8,273 nt of DNA, taken from positions 1 through 8,273 of the forward strand of contig CBDVCD010000148.1 of NCBI GenBank assembly GCA_965372385.1. Direction: 5' to 3'. The notes under the pieces are model-generated. The model was given only the letters and a program-made list of their open reading frames with translations, did not search any database and had not been told where the DNA came from. Below, in pieces: positions 1-6,125 of the stretch. The stretch comes from JASJBU01 sp965372385 (lineage in GTDB: Bacteria > Pseudomonadota > Gammaproteobacteria > Chromatiales > Chromatiaceae). The position numbers and the translations under genes are program-made. Numbering within the stretch: position 1 is the first letter of the stretch; every line of letters begins with the position of its first letter.

Positions 1-60
1 AGGAACTGTTCGGCGTGCTATGAATTTTTGGCTATAAAACGAGGGGATTACTGAGTTGTT
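1..60. other. Possible rearrangement or insertion junction inside the 3' part of pglX
   Basis: Up to residue W1051 (bases 61-63) the pglX product follows the family closely (…RPFMTAEVLRHNKKPKLNIHW). The family normally continues with a charged stretch like KDRGKD. Here the next residues are NNSVIPSFYSQKF and unrelated sequence, still without a stop. The 60 bases are also relatively AT-rich, with runs such as GAATTTTTGG and CTATAAAA. This fits a junction with foreign DNA such as an insertion-sequence end, a frameshift, or an unusual C-terminus. The comparison relies on remembered family sequence, and I cannot identify an element. Confidence 0.35.
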
Positions 61-3000
61 CCAGTGGATGTTGAGCTTGGGCTTCTTGTTGTGACGCAAG
101 ACTTCAGCAGTCATAAAAGGACGGATGTTGAGGCGCACACCGTCGTTGAGGTCGGGATTCCAACCGATAGGCTGTTCTTCCAGAGGCTTCCAGCGAACGA
201 AGATGTCGTAGGGGGCTTCGCCTTCCAGGATCAGTTCCAGACGCTTTTTCAGCTCCCGGGCGGCGGTGAGGCGAAGCTCGGCGCCATCCACGCCATCGCT
301 GACCGCCCGCTCCTGAAGGCCGATCCAGTCACCCAGATAGGTGTAGATCAGCGTCTCCAGGGTCTTGTGGTCCAGCTTGTGATAGTTGACCAGGGCCGCG
401 AAGCCATCCTTGAGACCATCCCAGATGTGCCAGATGAAGGGGCGGTGCTGGAACAGTTTGCAGTGCTGTTCGAAGAACTTCTCGCGCACCCACCAATCGA
501 TACCCTTGCCCTTAGCTTTGGCCTCCTCCAGGAGTTGTTTGAGCTTATGGGCGGACCAGTCATCGTCGTAGGCTGCCTGCAACAGGCTTAGCAGACGCTC
601 GGCTGCGGGTTTCTCGCCCCGGATGCTGGGAATGCAGACGATGCCGTCGTCGTCCACGAAGGAGATAAGATCCTTACAACGATCGATCCAAACGCGGGAC
701 TCGTCGGAGAGTTCCATAGTTGCGTCAGTTTCGGCGGGCCAGCGGTATCCTAGGAGCCTTGCCACACATACCTGTAATGCAGATTCTGAGGGTGTTAGGT
801 GTCCCATGAAAACCCATTGATTTGGATGAGTTCCAAACGCAACAGGTATTTCTTCATCCGAGAAGTCAGCTACATCGAAATTTATATTTGTGAGAACGCT
901 GGTTGATGCTGACACCCTTGGATCTAGTTCTCTAATCGCCATTTCGTAAGCATGAGACTTCACGAAACAATAGATCTTCCCTAGCTCGCCTTCTTTCCTT
1001 GGACAAATCAAGACTCCACCTTTTGAGAAAGCACCTCCATCAAAATACGTTGATGTTATTCCTCTTACCCGTCCGACCAGAATACCCTTTCTATTCCAAA
1101 GTTCTGTGTTTTGTATCCGTGCTTGCGGATTATTAGCAAGATCCCCGTTACCTTTTTCCCAAAACATTACCTGCTGACGTCCGCCGAATGGTTCCGATGA
1201 ACCATCTGGCGTACAGTATCGTTCCCAAACACCGCCCCAAGAGACTTCCCAAAAAAACCTCAAGAATCTATCTGCATCCCCAGTTGATGACCCCTCTCCA
1301 GAATCGACAAAATCCCGTAGTCTTCTTCCTTTTTTCAAAGGGCTAAAGGATATCCTTGATGCAGGATTATTAAACTGATCATTTTGACTTACGGTCGAAA
1401 TACTCCCCAATTCTTCTCCGTCATACTCGACAAGTCCTGCAAGAGCCTTTTCCTTTATCTCTCTCTTAACAACACTCTTACGCGGCTTTGTGGAAACATC
1501 AATTGCAGAAAAGTGGCTATCATTATTGCCGTTGTTTTTTTCAAAGCATACAAGAACAGTATTTGGCCCCCTGTTACCGAAGGCTTGCCATGCCTCTTCG
1601 CCCAAGATTACCGCAAGTTTCCATGTCGTTATTTTTAATATTCTATTTCGAAAATCCTCATAATTTTTACCTACCCACCAATTCTGAGGAAGAACCACAC
1701 AAACAAAACCGTTATCATCTTGGAATTCGATTAACCGTTCAACAAAAAGAGTTGCTAGATCATAGGATGCCCATGGAGCAATACGATCACCGTACCTTCG
1801 TAGTGCTTCGCAATGACCCTCTCGGCCGAGATAGGGAACATTAGTTATGGTTAGGTTGTAACAATTTGACAAGAGTGTTGCCGCCTCGGTTAGGCCTTTT
1901 GCTACTACCCCCAATTCAACTTCATCAGCATTGTCGGCTAGGAGGGCAAGAGAAACAACGTGTGAAATCTCTTTCCAGTCCTCAGCAAAAAGATCACTCT
2001 TGAGTACACGCTTCGGATTTACGAGGCTTCCTAAAATAGGCGCTTCTTTGAACACATCGTAGAGCCGCTCTAAGGCGTTCTCCATGTCCCGGTTCCCATG
2101 GGCGAGCTTGAGCCAATCTGCTTTGATTGAATGAATGCCGAGCCCAGAACATGCAATATGAAATTCAGGCAGTCCCCGATAACCACCGGCATCCGGATAT
2201 CGCCAAGCGGTAAGTGCCAAAGCAAAAGCCGCCAGTTCCACGCAGCGTTGGTCCAACTCCAGGCCGTGGATATTTTCGGTCAATACCCTATCTACCGCCT
2301 CCTGAGCGGTAAGCTCTTCCAGCTCCATTCGCATCGGCACCAACACCAGCAATGCCGCCACCAGGAAATGTCCCGAACCACAACAAGGGTCCATCACCTT
2401 CAGTTCGCCCAGGTGCTTGGGCCATGCCTCGAAACGCCCCGCCGCCGGGGTGCCATCCTCCAGGGTTCGCAGGTATTCCAGCGGCACCGGCCTCGGCTTG
2501 TCCGGATGATTGGCCACCCACCAAGCCCCCAGGCTGTTGTCTAGCAGAAAGCTGACCATATAGGGCTCAGTGAACAGCTGGGTCACTGCTGGGAGCTCTT
2601 CGGCCCCGATCTTGACCTCGGAGCGGTTGACCTCGTCCTTCTTCTTGGACTGCCAGAACTGATAGACCCAACCCAGGCTGTCCTGAGCCAGAAAGGTCTC
2701 GGGATCGAGTCCGGCGAGCAGGCGCTCCAGGGCGCGCTGGTGCTCCGGGGCCAGAGTGAGTTTCAACACCGAGCTGTCGGGCCGGAAGATCTGCGGCAGC
2801 ATGCGGGAGGCGTAGCGCCCAGCCAGTTCCCAGCCATTGGTAGCCCCTTCATCCGCAGCCAGTTCATCGCACTCGTTCAGGGTCAGGGGCACCCCATCCG
2901 GGTGCATGAGCAGGTGATTTTCTGCCAGAAAGCGTGCAAACAACATGCGATGCCAATGCTCGTAGGCAGTTTCCTGAACCAAGTGACCGATAGACTGATG

Positions 3001-3213
3001 GCCGTCTGGTCGGCGATGGTCACCAAGCTGACGGCCATGGGCACGCAAGCGGCGGCGCAGGGCACGTTGCTCTTCGCTCAAATGCTTAGGCGCTTCCGTC
3101 TCGCCGACACCGAGATGTTCCAGAACAGATCGAGCTGCCGCCTCGGCCACATCGCGGGCCTTAATGACGGCTTTTTCCAGTTTACGGCGCAGAGATTTGG
3201 CTAGGTAGTCCAT
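1..3213 (-). CDS. pglX: BREX adenine-specific DNA methyltransferase PglX (3' end outside window)
   Basis: PglX is the N6-adenine methyltransferase of BREX. It marks host DNA at a non-palindromic site and takes part in excluding unmarked phage DNA. The frame is open without a stop from the ATG at 3211-3213 to base 1, giving 1,071 visible codons; family members usually run to about 1,150-1,250. Residues 1-270 form the helical N-terminal region, including a segment rich in AYEHWHRMLFARFLAEN-like residues. SAM-binding motif I is DPCCGSGHFL at residues 275-284, and the catalytic motif is NVPY at 458-461 in place of NPPY, a variant I recall as common in PglX. Later landmarks are WW at 906-907 and RLNIRPFM near 1027-1034. 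The start is set by AAGGGAG six bases upstream. The gene lies 40 bp after the PIN gene. It has an AT-rich centre, and its last 20 visible codons do not resemble the family. Confidence 0.93.
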   Translation of the reverse strand, partial: MDYLAKSLRRKLEKAVIKARDVAEAAARSVLEHLGVGETEAPKHLSEEQRALRRRLRAHGRQLGDHRRPDGHQSIGHLVQETAYEHWHRMLFARFLAENHLLMHPDGVPLTLNECDELAADEGATNGWELAGRYASRMLPQIFRPDSSVLKLTLAPEHQRALERLLAGLDPETFLAQDSLGWVYQFWQSKKKDEVNRSEVKIGAEELPAVTQLFTEPYMVSFLLDNSLGAWWVANHPDKPRPVPLEYLRTLEDGTPAAGRFEAWPKHLGELKVMDPCCGSGHFLVAALLVLVPMRMELEELTAQEAVDRVLTENIHGLELDQRCVELAAFALALTAWRYPDAGGYRGLPEFHIACSGLGIHSIKADWLKLAHGNRDMENALERLYDVFKEAPILGSLVNPKRVLKSDLFAEDWKEISHVVSLALLADNADEVELGVVAKGLTEAATLLSNCYNLTITNVPYLGREGHCEALRRYGDRIAPWASYDLATLFVERLIEFQDDNGFVCVVLPQNWWVGKNYEDFRNRILKITTWKLAVILGEEAWQAFGNRGPNTVLVCFEKNNGNNDSHFSAIDVSTKPRKSVVKREIKEKALAGLVEYDGEELGSISTVSQNDQFNNPASRISFSPLKKGRRLRDFVDSGEGSSTGDADRFLRFFWEVSWGGVWERYCTPDGSSEPFGGRQQVMFWEKGNGDLANNPQARIQNTELWNRKGILVGRVRGITSTYFDGGAFSKGGVLICPRKEGELGKIYCFVKSHAYEMAIRELDPRVSASTSVLTNINFDVADFSDEEIPVAFGTHPNQWVFMGHLTPSESALQVCVARLLGYRWPAETDATMELSDESRVWIDRCKDLISFVDDDGIVCIPSIRGEKPAAERLLSLLQAAYDDDWSAHKLKQLLEEAKAKGKGIDWWVREKFFEQHCKLFQHRPFIWHIWDGLKDGFAALVNYHKLDHKTLETLIYTYLGDWIGLQERAVSDGVDGAELRLTAARELKKRLELILEGEAPYDIFVRWKPLEEQPIGWNPDLNDGVRLNIRPFMTAEVLRHNKKPKLNIHWNNSVIPSFYSQKFIARRTVP
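780..2060. other. AT-rich compositional block within pglX (probable specificity-region exchange)
   Basis: Hand counts of 60-base lines give about 37% GC at 841-900, 35% at 1321-1380 and 33% at 1501-1560. They give about 60% at 541-600, 53% at 421-480 and 72% at 2401-2460, all within the same open reading frame. The block covers roughly residues 385-812: the second half of the methyltransferase core including NVPY, plus the region expected to recognise the DNA target. Edges are approximate to about 100 bases. Confidence 0.6.
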
Positions 3214-3219
3214 TCTCTT

Positions 3220-3226
3220 CTCCCTT
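3220..3226 (-). promoter_or_regulatory. Ribosome binding site of pglX
   Basis: AAGGGAG on the minus strand ends six bases before the ATG at 3211-3213. It is a strong Shine-Dalgarno match and fixes the pglX start. It also shows that pglX is translated independently of the PIN gene, which stops 40 bp upstream. Confidence 0.75.
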
Positions 3227-3253
3227 TGTTCACTAGATACTGGCTCTCAATGT

Positions 3254-3718
3254 TCACAGTCCTACCTCGCCGGTATCATGGGCAAGCAGATCATTATCCA
3301 GCGACCAGATCAGCACACGACTCATATGATGTCGATCTCGGGTAACCTCCCACTCCTTGATGATGGACAGATCACTAAGACCTACTTGCCGAGCAGCATG
3401 TTCGGGAAACTCCCCCAACCAAATAACAAACTGTTCACGATCAGGGAAATGAGTGGGACGGTATGGAGCATCCCCTTCCATGGCCTTAATGACCTGATCC
3501 ACCAGTTTGGTTGCATACTCCCTGCGCAAGCCGCCGGTTGCCAAATGAGCAATATGATTTCCTGTCTCCCAGATCGTGGCCATGGGCAAGAAAAAGTGGT
3601 CTCCCGCTTCGACCCTCTCAGAAAACTGCACAAGCACCTCGTCACGATTCTGATTGAACCCCGGCACATCAAGGACATTCAGAAAGATTGAGGTATCCAG
3701 CAGCACGATACGACTCAT
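3254..3718 (-). CDS. PIN-domain nuclease, partner of the adjacent AAA ATPase
   Basis: A 154-residue protein with the layout of a single PIN domain, a metal-dependent RNase fold used by VapC-like toxins. The N-terminal strand and first acid are at VLLDTSI (D8). The second acid is in ATIWETGN (E51). The third lies in GLSDLSII (D116), and the last in IWSLDNDL (D141 and/or D143), so all four expected carboxylates are present and the enzyme is probably active. The domain fills the whole protein with no extra region. Its ATG overlaps the ATPase stop by four bases (ATGA, 3715-3718), with GGAGG seven bases upstream inside the ATPase gene, implying translational coupling. This makes it the likely effector of a two-gene module. 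It is not a standard VapBC pair, because the partner is a large ATPase and not a small DNA-binding antitoxin. The substrate is unknown; the fold call rests on motifs only. Confidence 0.8.
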   Translation of the reverse strand: MSRIVLLDTSIFLNVLDVPGFNQNRDEVLVQFSERVEAGDHFFLPMATIWETGNHIAHLATGGLRREYATKLVDQVIKAMEGDAPYRPTHFPDREQFVIWLGEFPEHAARQVGLSDLSIIKEWEVTRDRHHMSRVLIWSLDNDLLAHDTGEVGL

Positions 3719-5052
3719 GCCCCAGCCTCCGACTGCTGCCCACGCATCTGTTCCAACCAGGCTTTGGCCTTCTTTTTCCTTTCTTCCCCGCCTTGATGAG
3801 ACTTGATGAAACGTTCGAGTACACCAGAGGTCATCAGGGTGCCCAGTGAACCCTGTGCAATTAGTTCGGGGTAATCAGGCGCTTCTTCCAGTCGAATAAT
3901 GCGGCTGGATCCATTTTCAGGATCTCGATAGCAGAACACTACATCCGGGACAGCCGAATCAGGCAGGGCATCGAGCATGGCCGGGTTGTGGGTTGAAAGC
4001 AGTACACGCAGAGAACGATCTGTGGCTATCTTTTGAATCTGTTCGAGCAGATGCCGGGCGCGACTGGGATGCACGCCATTGTCGATCTCTTCAATGACCA
4101 CCAGGCTGTTCTCTGGAGCCGATAACATGGCTGAGGCGATTGCCAGAACCCTTAGTGTGCCGTCCGACAATAGAGATGCATCGTACTCTCGGGGCTCGCC
4201 TCCAAAGGTCTCAACCAGTTTGACCATGACCTCACCACGCGGGCCATCGAGAAACCCCAGGGTTTCGATGTTCTGCTCAGGCAGGCTCTGTATAAACTCC
4301 AATATGGCTTGCCTGTTGTGGCTGAAAGGTTCTGTCGCAGCTTGTTCGTCATCTCCCCAAAGCACGTGAAGAACACTCGATAGATTGGTTCCGTCACCCA
4401 GCAGTCGTTTTTCTGTCTTGAAGCTGTAGTCGCGCATCCGTGCAGGGACCGGATCGAGAAATAAAATATTGCCCAACCAATCCTGATATTTTTTCACCAC
4501 TTTCGGGATAATTTTTTGTGACTTTTTGTTGTTTGCACTGAAACTGGCCGGGCTATCGAGTTGAGTAAAAATAGCAAACTGATCGCTGCAGGTAATATGT
4601 GGCTTGTTGCCGCCCCGTGCAAAATTGTTATAGGCGACACCCACATCCGACCCCATCCCCTTGGCCGCTTGATCAAGCGTGTAGAGTGGTACATTTTTCT
4701 TGAAGTCAATAATTGATTCTGAGCTAATATGCAGCTCATCGTTACGGCGCGAAATTTCAATATCAAGATAATTCCACTCTGGCAGGTTGGTTTTGCAAGC
4801 AAACCTGAAACTTGTGGCACCCCGATAACCCAGTTCAGTGATACGCCCTCTAACCACCTTGCCCGATTCTTGAACGGAAGATTGAATCGCAGAAAGTTTT
4901 TGTCCCTGAGCCAACCAGGAGAGAATACGCATCCCCTCTATGGCGTTGCTCTTACCCGATGCATTGGCACCTATCATGACCGTCAACGGCGCGAGTGGCA
5001 GATCGGCTTGGATGTAGCTTTTGAAGTTTCTCAGCGTCACTTTTGTCAGCAT
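3715..5052 (-). CDS. AAA family ATPase (ABC/OLD-like, AAA_21 type)
   Basis: A 445-residue cytoplasmic ATPase with ABC-like nucleotide-binding motifs. The opening (LTKVTLRNFKSY) is typical of SMC/RecF/OLD-like ATPases. Walker A is GANASGKS at 28-35. The signature motif is LLSDGT at 294-299, Walker B is SLVVIEEID at 316-324 with catalytic E322, and the H-loop is STHNP at 353-357. About 260 residues between Walker A and the signature form an inserted region of unknown function. The tail (about 425-441) is highly charged. There is no transmembrane segment and no fused TOPRIM nuclease, so it is not a classical single-protein OLD nuclease. GAAGGTG lies just upstream of the start. By analogy with known ATPase-effector defence pairs it may sense infection and hold or release the PIN nuclease encoded by the overlapping next gene; that role is inference. 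The family call is firm. Confidence 0.88.
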   Translation of the reverse strand: MLTKVTLRNFKSYIQADLPLAPLTVMIGANASGKSNAIEGMRILSWLAQGQKLSAIQSSVQESGKVVRGRITELGYRGATSFRFACKTNLPEWNYLDIEISRRNDELHISSESIIDFKKNVPLYTLDQAAKGMGSDVGVAYNNFARGGNKPHITCSDQFAIFTQLDSPASFSANNKKSQKIIPKVVKKYQDWLGNILFLDPVPARMRDYSFKTEKRLLGDGTNLSSVLHVLWGDDEQAATEPFSHNRQAILEFIQSLPEQNIETLGFLDGPRGEVMVKLVETFGGEPREYDASLLSDGTLRVLAIASAMLSAPENSLVVIEEIDNGVHPSRARHLLEQIQKIATDRSLRVLLSTHNPAMLDALPDSAVPDVVFCYRDPENGSSRIIRLEEAPDYPELIAQGSLGTLMTSGVLERFIKSHQGGEERKKKAKAWLEQMRGQQSEAGA

Positions 5053-5125
5053 GTCGGCACCTTCATAAAATATCTCTGGTTACGCGCTCTTTTCGCGTCT
5101 GCATTTCTGCCTATACTTTCTTGCC

Positions 5126-5593
5126 TCATTTCCACATCCTTGAATCGAACCCGAAGGGCTCGGCTTTATGAACTTTCAATCGAGTAAGATCCAGGTGTCT
5201 TGGATTGAGAACGTAGTTGAACTCATGGGGCACGATCACCGAGGGCACTTTAAGCAGGACTGTGTTGTTGGCCTCGGCCCATTCACTGCCCAGGGCCTTG
5301 CAGGTATCAGACGGCGGCTCTGAGCGCCACTCTTTGGGTAGTTTACTGATCGGTAATTCTTGAATGGCGAGGTCATTTGGAATGCCGACTGGAATGGCGG
5401 AAAAGCGTAGGCGGCTATCCTCGGCAGTCAGGTGTACAAAGAGTTCGAGCGCCGCAAGTGATAAAGAAGAACTCAAGTAGACAACTGGAGTGCCTCTGGC
5501 GTTCCAGCGGCCACCAAAGCGGCGTGCTCCCTCACCATCAAAAGCGTCTTTTGCATGCTTCTCCTTGACGAGTCGCCAGGCCGTCAGCGGCAT
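5126..5593 (-). CDS. RES-domain toxin (type II toxin-antitoxin, NAD+-depleting family)
   Basis: A 155-residue protein with a complete RES domain. The family takes its name from conserved Arg, Glu and Ser. Here they appear as R29 in ARRFGGRWNARGTPVVY, E50 in LAALELFVH, and S118 in LKVPSVIVPHEFNYVLNP; W6-R7 near the start is also typical. Characterised members such as MbcT and Pseudomonas putida Res degrade cellular NAD+ and halt growth until neutralised by an Xre/MbcA-type antitoxin. Length and motifs match intact members, so activity is likely. The gene starts 25 bp after the antitoxin stop, with GGAGG (5598-5602) four bases from the ATG. It is therefore co-transcribed with the antitoxin. The next gene, the AAA ATPase, starts 73 bp downstream. 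Placement inside a BREX operon is the unusual aspect. Confidence 0.92.
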   Translation of the reverse strand: MPLTAWRLVKEKHAKDAFDGEGARRFGGRWNARGTPVVYLSSSLSLAALELFVHLTAEDSRLRFSAIPVGIPNDLAIQELPISKLPKEWRSEPPSDTCKALGSEWAEANNTVLLKVPSVIVPHEFNYVLNPRHLDLTRLKVHKAEPFGFDSRMWK

Positions 5594-5597
5594 GCGT

Positions 5598-5602
5598 CCT
5601 CC
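5598..5602 (-). promoter_or_regulatory. Ribosome binding site of the RES toxin gene
   Basis: A full GGAGG lies four bases before the toxin ATG, in the 25-bp gap after the antitoxin stop. It shows that the toxin is translated from its own site on a shared transcript. Confidence 0.65.
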
Positions 5603-5618
5603 AGTGAAAGAAGGCGAG

Positions 5619-6056
5619 TCAACTTAATACTCCGTATTCAATACGTCCGAGGAGGTCTTCCACCTCACGGGCGCCGGCTTCGTTTTGCAACAGATCGAGT
5701 GGGCGGCGGTTGCCCAGTCCGCGCTGGGGTTCTTGCAGCCATCGATGGGCGCGTTCGGAGTTCTCAAGCACCTCTTCGGCGAAGGCAATGATGCGTGCAA
5801 GGCGGTAGAGCCTGTCCCCCTGAGTGGGATTGAGCCGCTCAACCGCTGCTTTGGCTTGCCTCTGTAGTGTCTTGGCGCTTACTCCCAAACTATGCGCGAA
5901 CTCCTGCTCCGTCAGATTGAGACGCGCCCGTACAGCCTGAGCCGCTTTTCGCGGTAATCCACGCATGATAAGGTCAGCCAGGTCGAGTTGATTATGAACC
6001 CGTTTTCCCAGCACACGGGTACCACCCATCACATCTAAGGTATGTTGTTCGAGCAT
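5619..6056 (-). CDS. Xre/MbcA/ParS-family antitoxin (RES partner, likely autorepressor)
   Basis: A 145-residue antitoxin of the kind always paired with RES toxins. The N-terminal part (about 22-42) is the usual helical lead-in. A Xre-like helix-turn-helix spans about 45-75, with LTEQEFAHSLGVSAKTLQRQ as its core. The C-terminal toxin-binding domain (about 82-145) carries the family hallmarks: LARIIAFAEEVL, AHRWLQEP, RPLDLLQNEAG and a final RIEYGVLS. Such C-termini block the toxin active site. Length is normal and no key part is missing. The ATG at 6054-6056 has GAGG seven bases upstream, favouring it over the internal Met10. The gene lies 69 bp after the brxC stop; paired inverted repeats in that gap overlap a promoter and are the probable operator for self-repression with its toxin. 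Confidence 0.92.
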   Translation of the reverse strand: MLEQHTLDVMGGTRVLGKRVHNQLDLADLIMRGLPRKAAQAVRARLNLTEQEFAHSLGVSAKTLQRQAKAAVERLNPTQGDRLYRLARIIAFAEEVLENSERAHRWLQEPQRGLGNRRPLDLLQNEAGAREVEDLLGRIEYGVLS

Positions 6057-6073
6057 TGGACTGCCTCTAAATG

Positions 6074-6105
6074 GTCGTTTGTCCTAATAGTATAGGACAA
6101 ATGAC
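6074..6105. promoter_or_regulatory. Inverted-repeat operator candidate over the -10 box
   Basis: Two 13-base arms, one reading GTCGTTTGTCCTA and the other TAGGACAAATGAC, are separated by six bases. They match in 12 of 13 pairs, and the inner nine (TTTGTCCTA/TAGGACAAA) are perfect. The -10 hexamer lies at the centre. A dyad this long, placed on the promoter of a helix-turn-helix antitoxin gene, is the expected site of autorepression. It is not followed by a T-run on the coding strand, so a terminator is less likely. Confidence 0.65.
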
Positions 6106-6116
6106 TGTTTTGATAA
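6089..6116 (-). promoter_or_regulatory. Predicted sigma70-type promoter of the toxin-antitoxin module
   Basis: On the minus strand TATACT (6089-6094) is a five-of-six match to the -10 consensus. A weak -35, TTATCA (6111-6116, four of six), lies 16 bases upstream. Transcription would start near 6082, just ahead of the antitoxin gene. With no evident terminator downstream, it could also drive the ATPase, PIN and pglX genes. Confidence 0.5.
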
Positions 6117-6120
6117 ACAG
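6105..6120. promoter_or_regulatory. Second, shorter inverted repeat over the -35 region
   Basis: CTGTTT and AAACAG form a perfect six-base dyad around TGAT. It abuts the larger palindrome and ends five bases from the brxC stop codon. It covers the predicted -35 element. It could be a second operator half of different affinity; as a hairpin it is short and AT-rich, which argues against a terminator for brxC. Confidence 0.4.
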
Positions 6121-6125
6121 GTTGG

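Noticed and set aside
64..591. Open frame on the plus strand near the left edge (175 codons)
   Set aside because: It is antisense to the conserved C-terminal part of pglX, in the codon-aligned opposite frame, where long shadow frames are common in GC-rich genes.
1831..1842. NVPY in PglX in place of NPPY, considered as a broken catalytic motif
   Set aside because: From memory, NVPY/NVPF is frequent in BREX PglX proteins, and the catalytic Asn and aromatic residue are kept.
3254..5052. PARIS (AriA-AriB) identity for the ATPase pair
   Set aside because: The ATPase is similar in kind, but the partner has PIN-type acidic motifs and is only 154 residues, unlike the DUF4435/TOPRIM-like AriB.
5067..5095. 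Promoter for the ATPase gene (TATTTT as -10)
   Set aside because: No acceptable -35 lies at 16-18 bases. A promoter in this 73-bp gap cannot be excluded but is not supported.
5082..5098. Small inverted repeat (ACGCG/CGCGT) between the RES and ATPase genes, considered as a terminator
   Set aside because: The stem is only five base pairs with a seven-base loop, and no T-run follows on the coding strand.
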